Shown: positions 1 to 13,417, counted from the stretch's first letter. The stretch is DNA of 64,000 nucleotides from Apostichopus japonicus (GCF_037975245.1 NC_092569.1:34444668-34508667); one strand, 5' to 3'. A program made the numbers and translations. The notes: generated by a model not told the origin, from the sequence alone.

Positions 1-129
1 CCGTATAAAATAAACCCATTTGTTAATTGTTTTTGTAATTAAACGCTCAAATGTCCCTTTCTGCATACTTTAAATAGGGGGGAAGGGATTGGTCCCAAAC
101 TATTACCGTAATAGACCTATCAGTATAAC

Positions 130-600
130 AAATTGATCCGTGGCAAGTATCACGCTTCTCGATATAAACGAGTATGTTCTCGTCTTATGCAAATGAGGAA
201 GCGAACCTAGGACAAATTTTCACGCTAATAGAAATACGTCGGGTATCAAGTTGAACAATCAGTGGGGATGCGGACAACACCGTATCCCCTTAACGCGTGG
301 TTTAACTCCCAATACGCTAGGCGCGAAACCCGAGCTTTCCCATGGGGAAGACTCGGTAAGCTTTTTGTCTCTGTTACGCTCGCATTACGACAACGGGGAC
401 GGCACGCTCCGCACTTGTTTGCAGTCAACAGCCAGAACGGTTACTTTAATTGTTCAAATCACTAAACGAGAATCGAATTTAGTTCGGCGATAAGTAGACG
501 AAAAACGAGACAATATTAGGAATGGTTCGGTTGCTTTGCACGAACGACCCAAAACGACGCCCGATTAGAAGTGATATACCGCAGGGAGAAGAGTTATAAA
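130..600. promoter_or_regulatory. CpG-dense island, possible promoter
   Basis: I count roughly 40 CpG dinucleotides in about 470 bases, far denser than the flanking AT-rich DNA. The stretch holds a perfect octamer ATGCAAAT at 187-194 (POU-factor or snRNA-type distal element) and a TATA-like TTATAAAT near 593-600. In invertebrates with mosaic methylation, CpG-rich islands usually mark unmethylated promoters or active gene bodies. Three overlapping short frames of 60-80 codons lie inside it, but none looks like a known protein, so I read them as by-products of the base composition. The transcript and its direction are unknown, and the feature could also be the edge of an exon or an old mobile element. 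Confidence 0.35.
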
Positions 601-3080
601 TCTTGCATTTATTCAGCAATTATATGCCTAAGTCTACAGCCACATTCCGACAAACGGTTTATATTTGGCCCAAATTAGGATCAATTCTCTAATATTTAGG
701 TTACATATAGCCGATATTTTGTTATGTTATGTAATTGTGATGATGTTTTTTGTTTATTAGCATAACTTTAAAGATGTTTACTTGTGAACTTAAAAGGAAG
801 TTAAATTAGAATGATTATTATGTCAGTCTTTTATTGTTAATTTAAGAACGAGCAATAAACTTAAGATAGCATTATATATATCCCAAACTTGACTTCTTTA
901 GCTATGCAACAAAACATATACGGTACTTTGCTGAATTTATCAACGGGCGTTTATACCGCATTCAGCGCAATGGTTCATCATGTACGATAGGAGCAACGAT
1001 GAACATAACGCGGGAAATGGTAGATGAACAAACTAAAAAACAACAAGCACAAAAAATGGAAATAAAAGTTGTCTAAAAATAATCGTAGTTTTGTTTACCC
1101 TGCAGCCTCGCATAAGTAACGATGAAATTACAAACAATAGGATACACATCCTGTACATAACTTTAAAGATTGGGACGAGAGGAGGGGATGAGGGGGGGGG
1201 GAGGGGATTTATATCCCCTCCCTCGAGTGCATTGTAGGGGCTTTATGTAAGGGCAAGAGTTGGATCCGACTACCCATATTAGTAAAGTTCAAAGTTTAGA
1301 CGTCAAACGGTGCATTGTTTACACACAAAGTTAGGTCTATAATTAGATCCTAACGCACGGTTGTGCTACTAAATACTTTGAAATTTTGTATAAAGTTGCC
1401 AAATTTGTAACGCCCTCCACCACTAAAACTTATACTGATGGCTTCCTTGACCAGAAGGAGTGGTGTTATTCTTCCCCGACTGAATTTAAAAACACAAACA
1501 CCGAATGAAAATTTCCACCGACCGACGATGTAGGAGAGGGCATGTGTCCCCCGCCCCCCCCCCACCCTACCTCCCAATGCGCACTCTAGTGCGATATATA
1601 TCTGAATAATACTTCTCCAGTAAGGAAAGGTAAGGTTCCAACGAGGGTTACCTCTTATTAACTTTGAGATATAATTAAATTATAGGTGTAAATGTTTACT
1701 GCATGGCTTGTTCAAAATGACACAAAGTTATAACATTATGCAAGAATATTTTATTTCAAATTTAATCGAGACATAATGTTGGTTGTCATGGGGTTAAAGA
1801 TTCTGTTCTGAAAAAAAAAATGACATAGCAATTTTACTCTATTACGTCACGCAAGATTATCAGTTCTATCCAAAAACTAGGTGAAAACTAAAGCTAATGG
1901 CATCGAATTATCAGAAACACCACGTAATTAACTTAATGAAGTTTGCTTTAGTTCCTATAATTTTTGGTTTATTATAAATTCACACTGCGTCATGGAATTA
2001 ATTCAATTGATAATTTGCCATATTCGTGAATATATTATACATGTGCCCTAGATAAATTATGTAGGGAATAACTTCACCTTCTTGTTATGAATAACAAATT
2101 TTGCTTTGTCAATTTAATATGACAGATCCACATTCACCAATATATTTTCAGCGCCAACCGACTAAACGATTTTTGAAAAAGTTTGTCAGATAATTATAAT
2201 ATTTATATATAAATATATATGTACCAAACTTCCCCAAAAAAGAATAACTTTACTAATAATTTCGTTCAAATAATGTATTCATCACATATCTTCGTTTTGC
2301 ACCTTCCGCTGAAAAACAACTTCCCTTGGGATATGGAAAACCTGAATTCACCTGACTCCAAATCAATTGTTTTATAATTTACATTTCACCTACAGAAAAT
2401 CAAACAGGCTAACAAAATTGTTGTTGCCGATAGGCAAAATAAAAACGGAATCCGTATAAATGCTTTCCTGTCTTAAGCCCAGGAACCGTTAAAGACAAAA
2501 AAAAAAAAGAATAATAATAATAATACCTCCAAGCTTTACCCGCACGATTGACAGTTCCATGCTATTTGAAATTTAATTTCTCCCCAATTGAAAACAAACG
2601 TTTTTCTGCATTATTTGGTTAAGTGAATAAATAATAAGTCATACCTTTAGGTAATAGTTTGCTAGTTTGTTCAAAAGAAGTAGAAGAAGACATTTCACGT
2701 AACCCCGGAGACACAACATGTTCATTTCAAAAGGTAGAAAAAGCTTCGGGCTTCTGTATGAAAGCATTCACATGGATCATTCTCAAAACAATACGTTGAA
2801 CATATGGTACTAAAGTAGGAACGAAGAAAAAAAGCCTTAAACCAAATACCCAAAAAAATTCTGGATTGCTTGTCTTGAAGATATTGTGAAGCAAAAAAAT
2901 ATTTTTTTCCACATTTTCGTTTGAAGCATCTTGTGTTAGTGAATATCTTAAAAACGCACCTTCTGAAAAACCTTTACTTGGCGTTTTTTGGCAATACGAA
3001 ACAGGAAATAGAGAGGAATATACCTCAGGGCTACCAATGATGGCATCAACATTCAATTTGTTGAAGCTCAACTTGCATTC
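601..3080. other. AT-rich non-coding stretch
   Basis: No supported gene. It contains a G10 tract at 1192-1201, a C10 tract at 1554-1563 and short poly(A) runs. The 114-codon minus-strand frame at 2727-3071 has no recognisable motif and no obvious codon bias, and I treat it as chance. Confidence 0.5.
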
Positions 3081-3192
3081 TATGAGCCCATCTCAGTAAG
3101 ATGAATTCTAACGCGAGAAGGAATGATTCAGAAGGAATTCAAGAGACAGAGAGTGTTGGAGAAGAGAGAGAGAAATCTCCTTGTTATTCCAG

Positions 3193-3495
3193 ACTTTTTT
3201 GCAATTTCCTTACTCTATAGAATCTTTGGCCGCGGGGGTTTTCATCTATCACGCTAAGGAGACAGTCAAAGAAGAGTTGTTGCGCCGCGAAAAAGCTGCG
3301 CGGGAATTTGTTCTTGGCGGGAAAATGGATCCGAAAGCCCGGAGCAAAGAGTTTCATAATGAGTGGCCGAAGTGGGAGTTTGCATTTTACATGCCCGTAA
3401 CCCCTAGGGGTAGAACAGTAGGCTACTTCAGCTTAGAGTCTCAAGGGAAGAGAAAGAAGAAAAGCCTTCGGAGGGTTAAGATGCAGAACCTCTAA
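3193..3495 (+). CDS. Possible terminal coding exon, unrecognised
   Basis: This open frame runs about 100 codons to a TAA at 3493-3495. It is clearly richer in GC and CpG than its surroundings, and the residues are charged and non-repetitive: a KEELLRREKAAREF helix-like stretch, then EFHNEWPKWEFAFYMP, then a basic tail GKRKKKSLRR. No ATG suits a start. Two acceptor-like sites precede or interrupt the 5' part: TTATTCCAG ending at 3192, and a pyrimidine tract ending CTATAG at 3220. That fits a last exon entered by splicing. I do not recognise the family. The middle part faintly recalls small mitochondrial assembly proteins, but I would not assign that. No AATAAA is visible close downstream. It could also be an exapted or dead retrocopy. 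Confidence 0.3.
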   Translation, partial: TFLQFPYSIESLAAGVFIYHAKETVKEELLRREKAAREFVLGGKMDPKARSKEFHNEWPKWEFAFYMPVTPRGRTVGYFSLESQGKRKKKSLRRVKMQNL

Positions 3496-3499
3496 CTGA

Positions 3500-6400
3500 C
3501 TAAAGGGATGCTACTTTCTTCGATATCTGGTGTGCGATGGCATTTGAAAAATTTAAAGAGATTAACAAAATGCTCTGCAAACAGAGCTTGTATAGTCTGT
3601 CAAAAGCTGTAAAGTTATCGAACGTGAGTTATGGCGGATAAGGGTCAAGTAACTTAGAAACCGGATTCTGTTGATTTGTTTTTCGTTTTTGTTTTATGTT
3701 TTTATTTTTTGTAGTTCCTCTCTCTCTCTCTCTCTATTACTCTCTTGTTTTTGTTTCGCTTTGAATTTTTGATCCCGTGTTCAATTATTTTGCAAAGGTT
3801 GCAGGGTTGTTTATACGGGGTGTCTCACACCGATGTCAAATGCTACTTGCAGTCGGGTTATATTTTAATATGCTCTTCCTTTCATTTTCTGTCAGTTATG
3901 TAAATCCTGAATGTTGAGTTTAAAGTATATGTCTGCAGGCTTATCCTATCTATCCAGAAAATCAGGCGAGTAAGAGTTACAGGTGAATTAATCAATCTCT
4001 TTGAGGTTAACTTTTAACGTCTTCTTTGAAAAGTGGCAAGCTCGTTGTGAGAATACACATCGACCGATGTAAGTTGAAGTGTTAGTTCATGTTCGTTAAT
4101 GTATCCATGATGACTATAAACATGGCCGGTCATATCAAGGAATACAGAGGGCACATCAGTTCAAGGGGAATCATAACTTTTACAGTCATACATTGAAATA
4201 CATAGTATCGGTGTATCTACAGCGTAACATGTAGCCAATATATCTACTATATTCTAAAAACCTTGGCAACATAAGAGCTTGCTGACCTATCACCTTTAAG
4301 CAAACGTAGAATGTTGCTTCTATCTAAACTGTTCGTCCCAACACCGAGATATCTCCCCCCCCCCTCCCCGTCACACTACCTCAAAACCCCTCAGCCTATC
4401 CCTCCCCCTTCATCCATACATTGCCTCCCGCTGGCGGCGAAGATTGACGTCAAAACATAAATACCGTGCATTCAACCTCAGTAGTAATACCAGCACATGC
4501 AATGACCTGATCATAATTAAACATATTATTTAAAAGACATTTTCTTTTAAAAACAAGGGTTATTATGAAAATCACTTAAGACGAAGTATTTTGAACCGAA
4601 GCATTTTCACTACACAAACAGAGGATAAAATCAAGCAGGCCATTCAATAATTTGATATCACCAACTTTCTTATTTTAACTATTTTGTTTTCCCTTTCAGC
4701 TAGTTTGTTCCGTATTATTTCCTTAATGCAAGATTGACAGTTTCTGTGAATGCTGCAAGTCAATATTTAGGTATCCATGACAACCCGCTAATAACAATGT
4801 TTGAATTCGATTGTGTATCTTTGACTGTTGTTTTGACTCCCAATATTGTGGACAAAATAAAACACAAGAAGGAGTTAAGGTAACCCTATTCATTCTATTA
4901 TCGGCCCCTGTTGATCAATTACTAGATCAAGGCTAAAGTTAAGATGGTAAGAAGTGGGGTTCCTTGTTGTTGATAAAATTAACAAATGAAAACCGAAAGA
5001 TCTGAAAGTATATGGCCTTTGAAATGTCAAACTATGAAGTGGTCTGTGTATTGATCAGAAAATTAGTTCGCCTTCCGCTTCCCGTCTCTCTACTCCTGCT
5101 TCCCGCCTCCAGTCTCCCACCTCCCTCCCCCACCTCTCTACTCCCGCCTCCCGCCTATGTTACATGTTGTATTTGAATAGGTCACAAAACCCCGGCAAAT
5201 ATAGTTCTTACATTGCCTTGCTATGTACCTCCTTTCAATGTCTTTGATCTAAAGTGTGCAGGAGTATCACATAAAGGGAATAGTAATATCATATTAGTCT
5301 AAAGTAACTATATTGTTCATCCACCGATTTAATTTATTCTAACAAAGAGTATTTTAAATATCTTTAAAGCTTGTACTTTAGGTGCTTGCAAGTTTAATTT
5401 AGTATCTGCCATAAGTTCTGTATCGACTACTTGAACATTTCAAATCAAAAGGAGACTCGCGTATTGATCAACGTCATGTAAATATGGCTAAACGCCTATA
5501 ATTATACATATTCGGTTTTAGGTTCATATTCTTCGTATACGAAATTGTCAACACTAATGGAATGAGTCAAGTTAGACCACAAAAGCAACATTGCTTAGAT
5601 GCTGGTATTTTGTGATTTTTGGAAATTTGTATATATTAAAAGTGTGACAAGCACATAGTTTATGAATGTGCTAGCTCATAATTAAGGTTACGGTACGTTC
5701 ATCATGACTACTGGGAGAAAATTTAACCTTCGACTTTTATTTTCGATCAAATTCAGACAGTAAAAAGATGACTTTTAACAGAATTTTAGTGTTGACATGT
5801 CTTAGTGCAAGGGGGAAAATGAGTTCGAGATATTAAGGTTAAATATAGCTAAATTTCTGACAGCTTAAGCTTAAAATATGATTATGAGGTCGGCTTCTCC
5901 GTGCAGGCCTAACTGTTACTAAACAACTGACCAAACGGTCGGTGTGGTAGTCTAAGTAGTCCAGCCACTCTAATTGATGAGCCAAATATTGATTAAAGGT
6001 TTTCAAACAAAAGAGGTAGTGTAGAAATACAATCAAGGCCGATAACAGGTTTTTGTGAATAGTTTACAACGTAGCTATATACATTAATGGCGTGCCTAAG
6101 ATGACGTCACATTCTGGAACCATTTTTGTCGACAAATAGCTAGAAATATTTTATCAAGTACTATCTCCCTTTATATCAATTTTGCCATTTTCGTAAACAT
6201 AACCTCTTCCCTTAAACAACATATAAAAGCTAACTTGGCACCCTGAAATTGCTACCTCTTCTATTTTCATAGTTTTTCTTCAACAAAACTGTAAAATTAA
6301 AACGATTTTTCTCAAAGCAAGGATATTTTCCCCCCCGTAATGACGAAAAATTCGAAAAGCTTTTATCACAGTTAGAAAGTAGTATTTGTAAGTCCTATAC

Positions 6401-8120
6401 ATCAGAACGATATCACTATCGCAAGGAGTGTTCAATTGTCTGTAACCCGCGGCTTCTGTCTTTTGGCGGCAAATGAATAATTCCCCACACCCACGTGGGA
6501 CCCCCTACCCCCAGGGGACCATGGTGACACCGTATTCATAGTATAACATATGTCGACGATAGTAGTGCCTTAATGGTTTCTCTTGAAATTACACCAAAAA
6601 GAGAAAGATATGGACTTTTTTTCCCTCTCATTTTACCGAATAGCCTGAAGACAAAACTTTCATTATATCAACATGACACATATCTCCATCGCTAAAGAAA
6701 TAATCATAAACGGACCCGGATATCTTTTTTTCTTTTCTTTTTTTGTGTTTCTTTTTCTTTTCCTCTATATAAGAATCTTCAAAATAAAAGCGAAGGTAAG
6801 AATTGCGTTGATACATATTATTTTCCATAAAATAGTGAGTGTACGTATTATAGAAAAAAAAAAGATTTTTTTTTTTCATTTTTTTTTCTTTTTCCTTCAA
6901 GTTACTTTCTTTCCTATACACTGGAGGTTTTCCATTTTTATTTTTGTGTGTGTGTCGGATGTTCTTCGTTAATCAGCTATGACTCCCTAGGATAACGAAA
7001 CTTTTATGAAGAAAAAAATAAAAATAAATAAATACAAGGGGAAAAGGGGAAAATGCCAGGGGGGAGAAAATACGAGAGATTTGTTACCGCGTTCCAAGTC
7101 TAACAATATGAAGGCAAAAAAAAACCCTAGTTTGCTCTGGGGAAATGATATCACAACTCTTAAATCTAAGCAAGAAAGTCGTTACAGCACAAATTTCTAT
7201 GCTCGGTTTGGTGATACCACAGAGCGCGTCGCACTTGAAAGGAAAGAAGGACAGGGAGATGCATGGAGGGAGATGGAGAGGATGGAGAAAGAAGGGAAAT
7301 ACAGTTCTCTTGCTTGATAAACCTGGAATGTCTCAATAGATGTTCTTCGGAAAAGTAATAATTCATGTTCCTTACATTCAAGGTCGCTGGTTGGAACAAT
7401 TTTTTTTTTTTGTCAAAGTACAAATTTTTGTTTCTTAATGAATTAGTATGTATATTTTTCAAGAAGAAAAGTTGTTCAAGAAGTTACAGGCGATTTAAAC
7501 TTATTGGAATAAGGCCAACTGATAGCATACTTACACCTATTTTGCAGAAGAGGGGGACTATACTTTATAAAAGACCTCGAAAGAAAGATTGCCCTGTAGA
7601 TAACTTCTGTAGTAAATTTTGGGCGCAGGACATTTTATATGTGGTTGAAAGTCTTGAAATGTATCCAACTGTTTAGAGAGTATTCTGACATCTTGAGACC
7701 GAGTTCAGTGCGTCGAAAGGGGATATGTAACAATTAGGTCATTAAGCCCCACCCCCCACACACACACCCACCACCACCACCCCTCCTATATGTTGAAGTG
7801 TTTTGTATTTTTCCCTAAATAATGATGCTATGAAAACAAGAATACATTATTCTTAATCCTTTATTTGCCCTGGCTCCTTATTGACCCCATGGCCTATTCG
7901 GTGGCCCCCTTTTCCCTCCCTCGCGTCATATCTGCCTGCAGTAACCAATCTTATTTCTCCCCTAAATAACAAGCTTATTTTGGAGGCATGTTGCTGCTAC
8001 CCAGTCACAGAAGTAGATTTAAAGTTTCGTTTACAAACTAGTTCTTTTCGTCATGATATTTTGTCTTCTCGTAATTTTGGAACTGATATGGAATAAACAG
8101 AATTTGATTAAAAATATATT
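3500..8120. other. Non-coding stretch with simple repeats
   Basis: No supported gene. It holds a CT run at 3717-3735, a C10 tract at 4355-4364, CRE palindromes at 4445-4452 and 6102-6109, a pyrimidine-rich CTCCCGCCTCC region at 5085-5155, and T-rich/A-rich blocks around 6720-6900. Frames at 6628-6972, 7006-7317 and 7365-7676 lie on low-complexity sequence or show no bias. Confidence 0.5.
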
Positions 8121-8121
8121 T

Positions 8122-9120
8122 TGGCTACGAACACTAATAGTTTCAATGTATAATTTATACAGTTTTCTGGGTACGAACACTAACATATTCAATGTATAGT
8201 TTCTTCTGACGACTGTTGGGTACGAACACTAACATATTCAATGTATAGTTTCTACTGACGACTGTTGGGTACGAACACTTACATATTCAATGTATAGTTT
8301 CTACTGACGACTGTTGGGTACGAACACTTACATATTCAATGTATAGTTTCTACTGACGACTGTTGGGTACGAACACTAACAGGTTCAAGGAATAATTTCT
8401 ACTAACAGCTGTTGGGTACGAACACTAACATATTCAATGTATAGTTTCTACTGACGACTGTTGGGTTCTAACACTAACATATTCAATGTATAGTTTCTAC
8501 TGACGACTGTTGGGTACAAACACTAACAGGTTCAAGGTATAATTTCTACAGGATTTGGATAAGAACACTTGCAGGATCAATGTATAATTTACAGAGTTTT
8601 GTGGGTAGGAACACTAACTTATTCAATGAATATTTTCTACTGACGGCTGTTGGGTACGAACACTAACAGGGTCAAGGTATAATTTCTACAGGATTTGGAT
8701 AAGAACACTTGCAGGATCAATGTATAATTTACAGAGTTTTGTGGGTAGGAACACTAACTTATTCAATGAATATTTTCTACTGACGGCTGTTGGGTACGAA
8801 CACTAACAGGGTCAAGGTATAATTTCTACAGGATTTGGATAAGAACACTTGCAGGATCAATGTATAATTTACAGAGTTTTGTGGGTAGGAACACTAACTT
8901 ATTCAATGAATATTTTCTACTGACGGCTGTTGGGTACGAACACTAACAGGGTCAATGTATAATTTCTACAGGGTTTAGTTAAGAACACTAACTATTCAAT
9001 GTATAGTTTCTAGCTGTTGGGTATGAACACTAACATATTTAATGTATAGTTTGTAGTGACGGCTGTTGGGTACGAACACTAACATATTCAATGTATCATT
9101 TCTACTGACAGTTTTGGGTA
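8122..9120 (+). repeat. 49-bp minisatellite with 140-bp higher-order repeat
   Basis: About 20 head-to-tail units are anchored on GGGTACGAACACTAACA. The canonical unit is 49 bp (anchor, TATTCAATGTATAGTTTC, then TACTGACGACTGTT). From 8512 the array changes: a three-unit block of exactly 140 bp recurs with anchor starts at 8512, 8652, 8792 and 8932. The blocks at 8652 and 8792 look virtually identical, and the 8512 block differs at a few bases. Units inside a block diverge more than blocks do from each other, which is the mark of recent higher-order amplification. Edge units are degenerate. No coding potential is seen. Confidence 0.92.
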
Positions 9121-12100
9121 AACGCCCACCCGTCCAGTGACAATCAGTAAGGGAAGACAATAACGAAAGGTTTCTTTTTTATTTTCTATTGTTAACTTGA
9201 GTGTAATTATTCCACAATTTTAATTACAGAGATTCAGACAGGAAAGTAAACAACAAAAGGTTTCTTTTTCTTTCTAGTTTACCTGTGAGTAATTGAGTAA
9301 TAACAGTTGAATCACGCAACCTAAGAAGATATACTGTCCTTTTACGACATTGGAGAGAATTCAATCGATGAACGATATAATCGATAAATCGATTATCGAT
9401 AAAATGGCTGTTGTTATAGTTCCCATTTATTTTTGTGGTAAATGTCAACGCATATTAATGATTATGTACAATCTGAATTTATACCCCAGGCTGCTTAATA
9501 TTTAGTTATCTATTCTGCATATTATTAATAATAATTTGCTATTAATTACTATGTATCTTATGCATAATATTTTGATAATTTCTTTGCATAAAGTCATGGA
9601 TAAACTGAGTTGCAATCTGCAGGTGGGTTCGTACGTCACCAACTACTAGTTTTTAATTTATTAATTTGCATAATTTAATGCGTGACGACTTGCTATCCCC
9701 TACACTGTATTACTTAATCTATAACTCATACGGGCGTTATATTCCATCGTTGGTTCTATACGACGCAACCAGGGGCGTGCGCCTGTTTAATGCAATAGGG
9801 AGATACCCATGGGGTCAAGGAGGTCAACTCCTCTGCAGGGGCTGTGGGTCCATCCCAAGAAAAAAAATAAAAATAAAATTTAGTCGTGAAATGGTGCATT
9901 CTTAAATCAATTATATTATTAAGAAACACAATGTTGTGCTAATACCTACCTTTAAAGTTTTGTGTGAGATTGAAGAATAGGCATGTACCCCATCCCCACC
10001 AATACCCTAGAGCTGCAGTGCCTGGCGACAACTATGGTCATATTTTGTAGCACAAATCAATGTATCTATTGCGCCACCATATTTCGATTGACATAATGTG
10101 ATAATCCTATAACGTATCCAAAAAAAATAATAAAGTAAAAATGAAGTTTTAAAATAGAAATCAAAATAATACCATTCAAGTAGAATTTAACCAGTAAGTT
10201 AATCAAAAAATTTGTTAAAATTCCCGGAATTAATTGCACAGTATCCTTGAGTTAAGATGGACTTTTGACGAAGAGACCAAAATATAAAGAACCTCTTTTG
10301 CACCCAAACAAGATTTTTTTTTTCTTTTTTGGTTGGTGAGAAGCAGATTATTAAGGTAGCTTTCAACTTCCTATTTTGTAAATTGGATCAATCTAGAACT
10401 GGTGAAATTTATCGTTATAAGGAGAGTTCCTTGGCTAAGACGAAATCTTATTGTACGTTCATAGAATCTTGCCAAATATTTCTTTCTCAATTTCAGCTGT
10501 TTTGCCGAAGGGGTTATCGTTCACTCTCTCGTTCCCTATACCTCTCCACCTCTCTCTCTCTCTCTATTTCTCCCTCTCTCTTTTTTTCTCCCATAACCGT
10601 TTCATACTCTCTTACTTCTTCATTTTTATGTGTTTCTGTCTACTGGTGATGATTCTATATATTTTTTTTCTTTACTGCGTCCAAAGCTGACGCATTGCTA
10701 CAGGACTAGGAGATAGCGATAGAGAGAAGAGAGAGAAGAACACAAGATGCAGAATAAGAGAAAGAACAAGAAGAAGAAGAAGAAGAAGATGGAGATGGAG
10801 AAAAAAAAAGACAAAAATCTTATCAGGGTAGGAGAAGCATAATTATGAAGTGATTGTACAAACTGCCCCGAGTAATACCGAATATTCGCAATTAGATATA
10901 CACAGCCACAGCTAAACTCGACGAGGGTTGCTAACTCAGCCAACCGCCGGAAGCATTGAGAGAGTCTTCGTATTAGAACAAGCGGGCATTACCCCCAGTG
11001 ATAACCCACATTCACTTAAACAAAATGTGATCAACATTTAAGAAGAAGTTATCATTCAATTGGCAAACAAATTTACGGGAAAACGACAAAACGTCAAATC
11101 AATCAAAATTTTGGGGGTAAATTCTAAAACAAACCGGAATTTTTAATAATTCCATTTTCCATATGGGGTGTATGCTTCAGTCGCCAGTGTAATTTATTCT
11201 ATTTTTTTTCTTCTTCTTCTTCTTATCCTTCTCTGTTGTTTTTTAGTTGTTTACTACCCAGGTTCAGTTATGTCGAATTATTAAAGATTAAACTTGAAAA
11301 ATAGTTCTCATTTTGTCTTGTTTATACAAGGAGACCAAAAAAACAAAACAAAATATCACGAATTTTGCCGTAAACCTAACTTGGTTTCCTTGGTTACCCA
11401 GAGGCATAATAAATATTCATAGGGATATATTTATTAATCCTGCCAATGTATTTGGAAATGACAGTTCTGATAAAGAGTAATCTCCCTTAAGAAGAAGAAA
11501 ATTCACTCAATTTGTAAATTTATATTGTGATATAAAAATCAAACTCCTAAAAGAAATGATGTTACATGAAAAAGGGAGAGTTATTTTAAAGCGATTTTGT
11601 TTTCATGTTATGTTCAAATTTCATTAAGGTTGTATTTATGCAGTTTATTATTTTTTTTTTGGACCGTGGGGCAGGGGGGGGGGCTTTCAATAGGACACGA
11701 AATATTGAACAATGAGGTTTTACTATAGTTTGTAAAGGCTGAAAGATATGTAATATAGAAGAAGAATAATGACAATAGCAATGGATTAACCCATCACTTT
11801 CTATTAGGGGGGGGGGGGGCTAATTTATAAAGTTACCTTGTTTCTCACGTTCAGTTACCTATCCTACTGGAGGTAGCTGGTTTAAATTTCGTTTAGTTGT
11901 TATTTGTTATACCTTGATACTCTGTGAGTATTTTTAAATGTGTCAGCTATATATACAGGTATACCGTGCTCTTTACACTATTATCCTGTTCAAGGTAACT
12001 CTATATTGAATACATGTTATACCTATGTATATGTGTCAAGGTTTGTAGACGGTGAAGTTATCTTACTTAAGATAACTCAGTTAAAGAGATATAATAAGCA

Positions 12101-13198
12101 TAGGTATGTATCATACTCTTACAAATGTACGGTACATTATCCTTTGTTTTTCAGGGTAACTGCAATGTCTAAGCGTATGTTACCTATAGGTATAGGCTAT
12201 GTGATTTTACTCTTACACTGTACAAGTTATAATACTGAAGGCACCTGAGTTGAAAGAGAAATGTTTACTTACTGATGTGTCTTACTCTTAACACTTTAAT
12301 TTATGCTTCAAAAAATCATTTTCAACATTCAGCAAACATTTTTATCATCACTTCTCTTGACTTCATTGAGTCACATCCCCGTTAAACCTCACAATCTGCT
12401 CACAATTCATTAATATAGTCTTGTCAATGTTAAAATCTTTAACCCTTTACTTTCTTATCTTTAAGCTAATATTTTATATGCATATAAGGTCAGTTTTTCA
12501 TACTCATGTTTATAAATATTCTTATATTTACACCGATGATAAATAAATGAAATGAAAGGGGTACATTTCGATATATGATATATATAGCAGTCTCTGGTTA
12601 ATATTCTGAAGGTTTTCGCTAACTTTTTGTTGTGTTAATGTATTAGATATTTTCGATACGTTTGTCTATTGGCTTCATGCCATATGTCTATAGGTTTGTT
12701 CTGACTCAGAACGTGGTATCGTTTACCTTGTTACGTTTGAGGGAGGTGCAATCAATAACCCATCGTCAATTGCAGGAATCAACATAAAAACAAAATGTAA
12801 TTTACTAAATATAACACAAATAATACAAAATAAAACAAGAAATCATAACTTACATTGTTTAGACCACAACTATTGGCTAACAGGTGAAGATCCGCCGGTA
12901 ATGGTACACTCTGAACCAAGTTCATTCTGCTTGTGGATGAGGATAGCTTTCAAAGAACCAACAACTCGATCAACTTTTCTTTCCGAATTATGTCAAAATT
13001 TAAAACGTTAAACTCTAAGTTCTGTAAACAAACAAACTACATTTAGTTCAGTGAATACTGCAGAAATCATTTCGAAATGAACAAAGATCAAGATTGTCTC
13101 TTCTTTAAGAAGAAATTCACACCCCATCTATCTCATTACCAAACGAAATTATTATTATTCTTTTGCGTTTTTTTTTTTCACGCCACCAAAAATAGCAG
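9121..13198. other. Non-coding stretch
   Basis: No supported gene. It contains a CT/T-rich block at 10530-10680 facing a GA/GAAGAA-rich block at 10710-10820, a TTC run near 11210, a G10 tract at 11674-11683 and a G13 tract at 11807-11819. The remainder is unstructured AT-rich sequence. Confidence 0.5.
9377..9402. other. ATCGAT-rich perfect inverted repeat
   Basis: Arms ATAATCGAT (9377-9385) and ATCGATTAT (9388-9396) are perfect complements with a 2-base spacer. TATCGATA at 9394-9401 matches the DRE core recognised by DREF-type proteins. It could be a cruciform or a binding cluster. Confidence 0.4.
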
Positions 13199-13417
13199 GA
13201 ATCAAAGAAACCATTGAGCTTTATTAAAGAGAACAATCCTAAAGAGACCTTTCAAGTATTAGAAAAAGGGTTTTCAAATGAATATGCCCTTAATTTGGTC
13301 CGTCATTGCCGTTCTATGGGGCAGACCCCCACTAAACGTATGATGCATGTCCAACATAATGGAGGGTATTTGTATCACAGACGGCGTTCCTTACGTGCGA
13401 TCACACCTCTCGTGGGG
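13199..13417 (+). CDS. Possible internal coding exon, unrecognised
   Basis: A pyrimidine-rich stretch (CTTTTGCGTTTTTTTTTTTC) leads to an acceptor AG at 13197-13198, and a donor GTAAGA starts at 13418. The interval is 219 nt, exactly 73 codons, open throughout, with phase 0 at both ends. An in-frame TAG sits just upstream of the acceptor, so the frame opens only if spliced. The peptide begins ESKKPLSFIKENNPKE, includes NEYALNLVRHCRSMGQTPTK and ends RRRSLRAITPLVG. It is basic and mixed in composition, not low complexity. I do not recognise it. With neighbouring exons not visible, chance remains a real possibility. Confidence 0.25.

Noticed and set aside
6628-6972. Pair of ~98-codon frames on opposite strands
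   Set aside because: Low-complexity T-rich/A-rich DNA giving poly-F and poly-K peptides.
10530-10820. CT block facing GA block as a long hairpin
   Set aside because: Both are loose simple repeats; I could not find a long exact complement.
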